From Bacteroidales bacterium M2 (GTDB lineage Bacteria > Bacteroidota > Bacteroidia > Bacteroidales > Muribaculaceae): a stretch of DNA of 39,087 nucleotides. How positions within the stretch are numbered: the first letter of the stretch is position 1; every line of letters begins with the position of its first letter. Positions 33,505-39,087 of this stretch are shown in pieces. The notes under the pieces are model-generated. The model did not search any database. It saw only the letters and a list, made by a program, of their open reading frames with translations, and was not told where the DNA came from. Position numbers and translations under genes: made by a program. The stretch lies in the NCBI GenBank assembly GCA_001689415.1, contig LUJM01000018.1, positions 1 to 39,087 of the forward strand, given 5' to 3'.

Positions 33505-34719
33505 TCAGTCCATTCTCACCGGCTGCTCGGGCGCGGTAGTAACCTTCCGTCCGCCGGTTGCTGTAACGATATAGGTGTTTTCTATACCGGCAGCACCGAT
33601 ATTCGGTATCACGAATTTTGGTTCGAGGGCGATAACGTTGCCCACCTCGAGTATATCGCGCGACCTGGGCGCTATCACCGGCAGCTCGTTGATTTCAATG
33701 CCTACGCCGTGGCCAACAAATCCGGCCTGGCTACGGTGACCCATAAAGTTCTCGCCCAACCCGGCTTCCTCGGCCATAGAGCGGGCCTTGGCATAGAGGT
33801 CGCAAGCCTTTGCGCCGGGCAGCATCATCGCCGCGAGGGTATCGCAGATTTCAGCCGACAGGCGACAGGCTCGGGCCGCTTCGTCGTCAAGTTTGTCGAT
33901 ATAGAACATTCTGGTCATATCGGTCATATAGCCGGTAAAGTTGCCGTTGACATCTACCATAACCGGTATTCCGGGCTTAATCAGTGTGCCGTCGGCTCCG
34001 ACCGGCAACGACGGATTCAACCCGCGCCCCCCCATGGCAAAGTCGTAGGGCGAAGGCTCGTCGGAATTATGCCCTGTGAGTACGTTGCCCATAAAAATCT
34101 CCATGGCATCACCGGCGATTCTAAATATACCAAGGCAGCCTTCGCGTCGCGACAAGGCCTCGATTGCAATCTGCAGGTCAATATCGGTCATACCTTCCTG
34201 ATAGAGGCGGGGTATGCGCTCGTAGACATACGAATGTTTCTGCCCCGAACGGATTATCATTTCAAGCTCGACATCGGTCTTTACCGACCGCGCACTACGT
34301 ATTATCGGCGACACATTGGCCTTGGGGCTGTCCATTCCGAAAGACTTGGCAAGGCGGCAGGCATCGCCAAAACTGAGGCTGTCGAGTTCGAGACCGACCT
34401 CTGCGGGCACGTCAATACCGGCCTTGGCAAGGTGCCCGGCAATCTCCTCGGGTTTGCGGATATGGAAAAGCACACCGGGTTCGTCGCTGCGGAGTGTCGA
34501 CGGCTGGCGGACAAAATAAAGCACACGGCCACTTTCGGCTGAAATATATACATAACCGCGAAAGACCCGCCCTGTGAGATAATAGAGGTTGGCATTGTTG
34601 TGCACCAGGGCCGAGGATATACCTTTTTGGCGCATGGCTTCGACAATACGGCTCACACGCAGGTTCTGTTCGTGCATGCCGAGCAAATTGATCTGTAAAT
34701 AATCTACGGGTTCTTTCAT
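33505..34719 (-). CDS. M24-family metallopeptidase (Xaa-Pro aminopeptidase-like)
   Basis: 404 aa, cytosolic. The creatinase-like N-terminal domain (about 16-140) includes ALVHNNANLYYLTGRVFRG. The pita-bread catalytic domain has the five metal ligands Asp256 (MVDVNG), Asp267 (MTDMTR), His337 (GHGVGIEINELP), Glu366 (ALEPKF) and Glu380 (GIENTY). Members release N-terminal residues before proline using two Mn or Co ions; substrate is unproven here. The start at 34719 gives the usual lead-in; Met15 is an alternative. It follows gldH by 62 nt on the same strand and may be the last gene of the rny operon. Confidence 0.9.
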   Translation of the reverse strand: MKEPVDYLQINLLGMHEQNLRVSRIVEAMRQKGISSALVHNNANLYYLTGRVFRGYVYISAESGRVLYFVRQPSTLRSDEPGVLFHIRKPEEIAGHLAKAGIDVPAEVGLELDSLSFGDACRLAKSFGMDSPKANVSPIIRSARSVKTDVELEMIIRSGQKHSYVYERIPRLYQEGMTDIDLQIAIEALSRREGCLGIFRIAGDAMEIFMGNVLTGHNSDEPSPYDFAMGGRGLNPSLPVGADGTLIKPGIPVMVDVNGNFTGYMTDMTRMFYIDKLDDEAARACRLSAEICDTLAAMMLPGAKACDLYAKARSMAEEAGLGENFMGHRSQAGFVGHGVGIEINELPVIAPRSRDILEVGNVIALEPKFVIPNIGAAGIENTYIVTATGGRKVTTAPEQPVRMD

Positions 34720-34781
34720 CGTCTATTAATTTTTGGGTCAGCCGGGATGTGCCATTTTTCCAGCTTCCTTAAAAACAACGT

Positions 34782-35279
34782 TTAACGGGGCAGAAAAGTT
34801 ATACCTACCTGCTCGATTCCTTCAATAGTATCGAGGCGCATGATATGGCGCACCTGTATCCTTTGCCCGAGATGCAGGGGTATTCCGGTAGCTATGGTAT
34901 CTACAACCTGCAACGACGGGCCGGTGCCGCTGCCTCGCCAGTGACCGTACATGTCGGCAAGAATCACATTCAGCGTATCAGGGCGCGAAAGGCTGTCGGC
35001 AAGGTCATAGTTTATCTCGAGCCACAGGTTGCGATATTCATAGCCATGGGTGTGACGCACGGTAAGCAACATATCGCCGCGGGGCGCTACACTGTCGCGA
35101 AGCGTGTCTACGGCAAAGGTCAGCGGCGAAGCATAGTCCCAACGTGTTTCGGGCATCGAGGCAAACGATGAGAAATAATTATCGTCGCCGTTGCCATAAT
35201 ATCCGTCGATACTACACGAAGCCAACAATGCAATCACACATACGCTAAGACTGCGGAGTATTGTCAGTGCCTTTGTCAT
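34782..35279 (-). CDS. gldH: GldH-family gliding motility lipoprotein
   Basis: 165 aa from MTKALTILRSL at 35279. The longer frame to 35516 is a shadow of ricT rather than a real N-terminus. Residues 1-20 end in the lipobox LLASC with Cys21 lipidated, followed by SIDGYYGNGD. The mature beta-rich domain has WDYASPLTFAVDTLRDS, VRHTHGYEYRNLWLEI and LADMYGHWRGSGTGPSLQVV, which match GldH. In gliding Bacteroidota GldH belongs to the motility/T9SS-associated machinery. It is also kept in non-motile Bacteroidales, where its role is unclear. It overlaps the end of ricT by 35 nt, a conserved neighbourhood. Confidence 0.88.
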   Translation of the reverse strand: MTKALTILRSLSVCVIALLASCSIDGYYGNGDDNYFSSFASMPETRWDYASPLTFAVDTLRDSVAPRGDMLLTVRHTHGYEYRNLWLEINYDLADSLSRPDTLNVILADMYGHWRGSGTGPSLQVVDTIATGIPLHLGQRIQVRHIMRLDTIEGIEQVGITFLPR

Positions 35280-36570
35280 TGCCGGGTTTCTTTTTGGGCT
35301 TATGGCGTGGTTTGCGCTGTTGCTGTCCTTGCGGGCGAGGTTCTTTGGCCTGCTGCTGTTTGGGCTCGGCAGCCACGTCCTGTGCGGCGGCCTTTTTAGC
35401 CGGTTTGCGACGCTTTTTCTTTTTACGGTCGAAGCGCGACAGGTCGTCATCGTCGCTGAGAACGTCGCCGAAATCGCTGCGGGGCTTGCCCTTTTTCTCG
35501 CCCTGATCAGCGGCAAGGTTCAGTGGCTTCTCGCCCGATTTGTTAAGCTCGATTACCTCGAAAACCCTCTGTGCAGGTATCGTAACGAGGTTTACAGCCA
35601 TATTCTTGTCGGTCGAATAAGTAACCAGGCGGTTGAAAATGTCGCTCTTGAAGTGGAAATACATAGCATCGGCAGTCTCGAGCCTTACATCACGCGGAGG
35701 CATACGGCGCGAAGCTTCGACGTAGGCATCGACCTCGAAGTTGAGACAACATTTCAGCTTGGCGCATTGTCCGGCGAGCTTCTGAGGGTTGAGCGAAATA
35801 TCCTGATAGCGAGCGGCGCTGGTGGCTACCGACACAAAATTAGTCATCCACTGCGAGCAGCACAATGGCCGTCCGCAAGGGCCGATACCGCCTATGCGAC
35901 CGGCCTCCTGGCGGGCACCGATCTGCTTCATTTCGATACGCACCTTGAAGGTTTCGGCCAAAATCTTGATAAGCTGGCGAAAGTCTACACGCTCGTCGGC
36001 GATATAGTAGAAAATAGCCTTATTGCCGTCGCCCTGGTACTCTACGTCGCCAATCTTCATGTTGAGGCAGAGGCTTTCGGCTATCTTGCGGGCGCGTATC
36101 ATGGTATCGTCCTCTCGAGCCTTTGCCTCCTCGAATTTCTCGATGTCGGCAGGCTTGGCGAGGCGGAATACCCTCTTGGGCTCGGGTGTATTGCGCCCTG
36201 CCGAGCGCTTCATTCGCAACTCGGCAAGAGCTCCGGTTAGGGTAACGGTGCCTATATCATGGCCGGGCACAGCCTCTACGGCCACAAGGTCGCCGGTGCC
36301 CAGCGGCAGGTTGGAGGTATTGCGGTAATAGCCTTTGCGCGTATTCTTGAACTGCACCTCTACAATGTCGCTCGCAGCCTTGTCGCCGGGGATATCGGCA
36401 AGCCAGTCGAAGCTGTGCAGTTTGCCGCGACGGCAGTCATTGTTGCTACGCGACGAATCCTTAGCCGCTTCCGGTGTTTCAGATTCGGAGGGCTGAACAT
36501 TATCCCGGGCGGTAGTGTCCTCGGGCTGATCCCGGTATTCGGAATCGCTCCTGTTTTTGTCCTTGGCCAT
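35245..36570 (-). CDS. ricT: PSP1-domain protein, RicT/YaaT family
   Basis: 441 aa. A disordered acidic N-terminus (1-55) precedes the PSP1/RicT core (about 65-300). Fe-S-type cysteines are Cys232, Cys237 and Cys238 in GPCGRPLCC and Cys269, Cys274, Cys275 in QCAKLKCCLNFE. SLNPQKLAGQC is the family signature. The C-terminal 80 residues are a strongly basic, Gln-rich tail (RKKKKRRKPAKK, QQQRKPRHKPKKK) that looks RNA-binding. In Bacillus subtilis YaaT (RicT) with RicA and RicF carries [4Fe-4S] clusters and steers RNase Y. Here the gene begins 3 nt after rny, supporting a shared role, although RicA and RicF are not seen in the window. Confidence 0.92.
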   Translation of the reverse strand: MAKDKNRSDSEYRDQPEDTTARDNVQPSESETPEAAKDSSRSNNDCRRGKLHSFDWLADIPGDKAASDIVEVQFKNTRKGYYRNTSNLPLGTGDLVAVEAVPGHDIGTVTLTGALAELRMKRSAGRNTPEPKRVFRLAKPADIEKFEEAKAREDDTMIRARKIAESLCLNMKIGDVEYQGDGNKAIFYYIADERVDFRQLIKILAETFKVRIEMKQIGARQEAGRIGGIGPCGRPLCCSQWMTNFVSVATSAARYQDISLNPQKLAGQCAKLKCCLNFEVDAYVEASRRMPPRDVRLETADAMYFHFKSDIFNRLVTYSTDKNMAVNLVTIPAQRVFEVIELNKSGEKPLNLAADQGEKKGKPRSDFGDVLSDDDDLSRFDRKKKKRRKPAKKAAAQDVAAEPKQQQAKEPRPQGQQQRKPRHKPKKKPGNDKGTDNTPQS

Positions 36571-36573
36571 GGC

Positions 36574-38112
36574 TTATTTGGCAAAGCTTACCGAACGAGT
36601 CTCGCGGATTACGGTAATCTTCACCTGGCCGGGATATGTCATCTCGTCCTGTATGCGGCGGGCTATTTCGGCAGAGAGTTTTTCGGTTTCGGCATCGTCA
36701 ATCTTATCGGCACCGACAATTACGCGCAACTCGCGACCGGCCTGAATGGCATAGGTCTTAAGTACGCCGGGGTACGACATTGCCAGTTGCTCGAGGTCGT
36801 TGAGGCGCTTGATATATGCCTCTACAATCTCGCGGCGGGCACCGGGACGGGCGCCGGAAATGGCATCGCACACTTGTACGATAGGGGCAAGGAGCGAGGT
36901 CTGCTCTACCTCGTCGTGGTGGGCGCCGATAGCATTGCAGATTTCGGGTTTCTCCTTATACTTCTCGGCAAGTTTCATACCAAGCAGTGCGTGGGGTAGT
37001 TCGGGCTCTTCATCGGGTACTTTGCCGATATCGTGGAGTAGGCCGGCGCGGCGGGCTTTCTTGGGGTTGAGGCCAAGTTCCGAAGCCATAACGGCGCAGA
37101 GGTTGGCTGTCTCGCGAGAGTGCTGCAGCAGGTTCTGGCCGTAGCTCGAGCGGTATTTCATCTTGCCTACAAGGCGTATGAGTTCGGGATGTAGACCGTG
37201 TATGCCGAGATCGATAGCTGTGCGCTGGCCGGTCTCGATGATTTCCTGTTCGATCTGCTTGCGCACCTTTGCCACAACCTCCTCGATGCGTGCAGGGTGT
37301 ATGCGGCCATCGGCCACAAGCTGGTGCAGGGCAAGGCGGGCAATCTCGCGGCGTACGGGGTCGAAGCCCGACAGCACAATAGCCTCGGGGGTATCGTCTA
37401 CGATGATTTCAATGCCGGTAGCGGCCTCGAGGGCACGGATGTTGCGGCCTTCGCGACCGATGATGCGGCCTTTGATTTCGTCGCTGTCGATATGGAACAC
37501 CGTCACCGAGTTCTCAATAGCTGTCTCTGTGGCCACTCGCTGTATCGACTGTACCACGATGCGGCGGGCCTCCTTGTTGGCGGTCAGCTTGGCATCGTCC
37601 ATTATATCGTTGATATACGATGCCGCGGCTGTCTTGGCCTCGTCTTTGAGGCTTTCGATAAGTTTTTCCTTTGCTTCGGCCGACGACAAGCCCGATATAT
37701 GCTCGAGCAGGTCCTGAGCCTGGCGCTGCATCTCATCGAGCTGTGCCTGGCGGTTGTTTACCACCACCTGCTGAGCTTCGATATTCTGGCGCAAGCCGTC
37801 GAGTTCGTTGCGCGTGCGCTGGTTTTCGCTCTGCTGCTGGTTGAGTTGCAGCTCGCGCTGTTTCATTTTGGCCTCAACCGACTGCAGTTTCGACATTTTC
37901 TGAGATGCTTGTTTCTCCGCATCCGAGGTAATCTTCAGCGCTTCCTCGCGTCCTTCGAGCACCTTGTCGCGTTTCAGGTCTTCGGCCTGGCGCTCAGCCT
38001 CGGCCACTATCTGCTTAGCCCTTGTGTCGGCCATGCGGCGTTGCATTATCAAGGTCACCACGGCACCTACGGCGGCGGCAACGATAGCAACGGCGATGTA
38101 ATACAATATCAT
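36574..38112 (-). CDS. rny: Ribonuclease Y
   Basis: 512 aa, standard size. It is a membrane-anchored endoribonuclease starting mRNA decay. Residues 1-24 (ILYYIAVAIVAAAVGAVVTLI) form the transmembrane anchor. A long coiled coil rich in Gln/Glu/Lys runs to about 200. The KH domain includes DEIKGRIIGREGRNIRALE (about 212-230). The HD domain has RAGLLHDIGK and AIGAHHDEVE, giving the metal-binding His-Asp pair. DGRIHPARIEEVVAKVRK and the C-terminal GQVKITVIRETRSVSFAK are conserved. It lies downstream of zapA and a 171-nt spacer that may encode an RNA, and upstream of ricT. Confidence 0.97.
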   Translation of the reverse strand: MILYYIAVAIVAAAVGAVVTLIMQRRMADTRAKQIVAEAERQAEDLKRDKVLEGREEALKITSDAEKQASQKMSKLQSVEAKMKQRELQLNQQQSENQRTRNELDGLRQNIEAQQVVVNNRQAQLDEMQRQAQDLLEHISGLSSAEAKEKLIESLKDEAKTAAASYINDIMDDAKLTANKEARRIVVQSIQRVATETAIENSVTVFHIDSDEIKGRIIGREGRNIRALEAATGIEIIVDDTPEAIVLSGFDPVRREIARLALHQLVADGRIHPARIEEVVAKVRKQIEQEIIETGQRTAIDLGIHGLHPELIRLVGKMKYRSSYGQNLLQHSRETANLCAVMASELGLNPKKARRAGLLHDIGKVPDEEPELPHALLGMKLAEKYKEKPEICNAIGAHHDEVEQTSLLAPIVQVCDAISGARPGARREIVEAYIKRLNDLEQLAMSYPGVLKTYAIQAGRELRVIVGADKIDDAETEKLSAEIARRIQDEMTYPGQVKITVIRETRSVSFAK

Positions 38113-38149
38113 TTATCTGTGTATCAAATGAATGTGAATAAAAAAGCGC

Positions 38150-38283
38150 ACATCCCCTAACATTCGACCGTAATAGCCGAAACAACAAGGAAGGTGCGGC
38201 AAAAAATAATCTCGGCGTGAGAGCCATAGAGGCTTGCGCAGCCGATAAAGGCGGTTGGGCAGCGGGGCCCGAGGAAACGCCGG
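38150..38283 (-). ncRNA. ssrS: Candidate 6S-like RNA between zapA and rny
   Basis: The 171-nt spacer between the zapA stop and rny is GC-rich in its first 130 nt, uncharacteristic of an untranslated gap here, and structured. CGGCGT (38282-38277) can pair with ACGCCG (38218-38213), CTCGG with CCGAG nearby, and AAGCC/GGCT form an inner hairpin around 38222-38234. On the minus strand it ends near GTGCGCTTTTTT, a T-run typical of an RNA end. A zapA-adjacent position is classical for 6S RNA (ssrS), and I recall the zapA-RNA-rny order in Bacteroidales. The family call is by position and structure only; boundaries are approximate. Confidence 0.45.
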
Positions 38284-38580
38284 CTAATCGGTGCCGGCCA
38301 GTAGGGTGTCGATACGTTCTTCGAATGACTGCAGTAGGCTACGCTGCTCCTGTACCTGACGTGTCTGACGGTACAGCATATCGGCATAATACAATGCAAC
38401 CTTGGCAAGCGCCACATTGGGCGTATCGCCTGAGCTGCCATATATCAGGTTCTTGCAGTTTTCGTTGATGCGCTCTATTATCGAGCGGTAGAACGACTCT
38501 TCGTTCTCCTTGACGGGTAGCTTGAACGGTTCTACTCCGACTATGTTTACTGTTATTCTGTGTATTTTCGACTGTTCCAT
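38284..38580 (-). CDS. zapA: Cell division protein ZapA
   Basis: 98 aa. ZapA binds and bundles FtsZ at mid-cell. The N-terminal beta hairpin reads HRITVNIVGVEPFKLPVKENEE, matching the ZapA globular head. ESFYRSIIERINENC and the long helix DTPNVALAKVALYYADML extend into a coiled coil (QTRQVQEQRSLLQSFEERIDTLL) used for tetramerisation. It follows the coiled-coil gene by 18 nt in the same operon. Confidence 0.92.
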   Translation of the reverse strand: MEQSKIHRITVNIVGVEPFKLPVKENEESFYRSIIERINENCKNLIYGSSGDTPNVALAKVALYYADMLYRQTRQVQEQRSLLQSFEERIDTLLAGTD

Positions 38581-38598
38581 CGGGGTCAGGTCGCTGGG

Positions 38599-38898
38599 CT
38601 AAACATCCTTCATCAGGTCGGCGACGCAGGCGTCGATTTCCCGCACTAAATCCGACAACATGGCGCGGGCGCGGACGGCGCTTTCGGTATCAGGGGCGAT
38701 GGCCGACGACAACCGGAGAGATTCTAATTCTATCTCCAATTTCTCTATTCGTGCACGGGACGCGGTGAGTTGCGCCTGCAACTCTAACACTTCTTCCCGC
38801 AATCGATCGTTGTCGGCGCGTAAGGTGGAATACCGCGTTACAAGCAGTTCGGCCTTATGTCCCAGACGGGTCAGTTGCTCCGAGAGTTCCGTTGCCAT
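38599..38898 (-). CDS. Small coiled-coil protein upstream of ZapA
   Basis: 99 aa, almost entirely a predicted coiled coil: KAELLVTRYSTLRADNDRLREEVLELQAQ continues in regular heptads through KLEIELESLRL to residue 65, then a short C-terminal helix. No enzymatic motif. Its small size, heptads and position directly before zapA suggest a ZapB-like division partner; this is inference from context, since sequence identity to ZapB is not evident. A perfect promoter 16 nt upstream makes it the first gene of the operon, with a nearly leaderless message. Confidence 0.78.
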   Translation of the reverse strand: MATELSEQLTRLGHKAELLVTRYSTLRADNDRLREEVLELQAQLTASRARIEKLEIELESLRLSSAIAPDTESAVRARAMLSDLVREIDACVADLMKDV

Positions 38899-38913
38899 TT
38901 TGTCAAATTTTTA

Positions 38914-38944
38914 CAAAAGTACACCTTTTTTCTTAATGTGCAAA
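38914..38944 (-). promoter_or_regulatory. Consensus promoter of the zapA-rny operon
   Basis: On the minus strand TTTG (38944-38941), 19 nt, TACTTTTG (38921-38914): full consensus. The predicted start is near 38907, about 9 nt before the ATG at 38898. The remaining 38945-39087 is AT-rich with no gene seen. Confidence 0.65.
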
Positions 38945-39087
38945 ATTTGACATTATTTTTTAGTCATTTATTTTGCCCCAAGAAGACACCCCCTACAAAT
39001 AGCCCGTATGTTTTATGTCCTTATGCCCAAAACTGCCAACAAAAGCATTATACATTATGCATCATTAGTGGTGAAACTTAATCATGC

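Noticed and set aside
35280..35516. N-terminal extension of GldH
   Set aside because: The extra 79 residues are basic and come from the overlapping ricT frame; the lipoprotein signal starts at 35279.

Overview
The window looks like chromosomal DNA from a Bacteroidales bacterium, most likely a gut Muribaculaceae-type organism. Four things point there. Several genes are preceded by the Bacteroidota promoter signature (TTTG, about 19-21 nt, TAnnTTTG). There is a type III glutamine synthetase. A GldH-type lipoprotein gene overlaps a RicT/PSP1 gene directly behind RNase Y. The proteins read as Bacteroidales versions of their families. No rRNA or tRNA gene was recognised. The genus assignment is inference; no database search was possible.

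Layout, plus-strand part (1-10.7 kb): an RHS-repeat remnant, a TerB-like gene and an unknown secreted protein come first. A palindrome-rich 0.6 kb spacer follows, then pyrH-frr, a small thioredoxin, and the nitrogen/nucleotide group glnN-pyrG-purF-like. That group links glutamine synthesis (GlnN) with two glutamine-consuming amidotransferases (CTP synthase and a long PurF paralogue).

Layout, minus-strand part (10.7-39 kb): going 5' to 3' on the minus strand, the first operon is a coiled-coil gene, zapA, a 6S-RNA-like spacer, rny, ricT, gldH and perhaps an M24 peptidase. Next come a RING/TerD-like protein and a DarG-like macrodomain protein, then cca, a RecD/Pif1-like helicase and a secreted TIM-barrel protein. 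A decayed HTH gene and a Schlafen-AlbA_2 ATP-binding protein follow. After them is lysS-gpsA-(C5 methyltransferase + NgoMIV-type endonuclease)-rlmN-pdxA, then a YkvA protein, and finally parE-coaD-S41 protease-unknown gene.

Most of the window is housekeeping. The accessory islands are: (i) an NgoMIV-like restriction-modification pair (predicted site GCCGGC) inserted in the lysS-gpsA/rlmN-pdxA transcription unit; (ii) the AlbA_2 gene with a broken HTH gene upstream and FRE-coding repeats downstream; (iii) a DarG-type antitoxin macrodomain protein with no DarT toxin beside it, next to a RING-zinc/TerD-like protein; (iv) the RHS/TerB/secreted-protein corner with a nested-palindrome spacer. Regions (i)-(iii) are the best places to look for defence biology. 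I do not see a complete system that I would call unprecedented.
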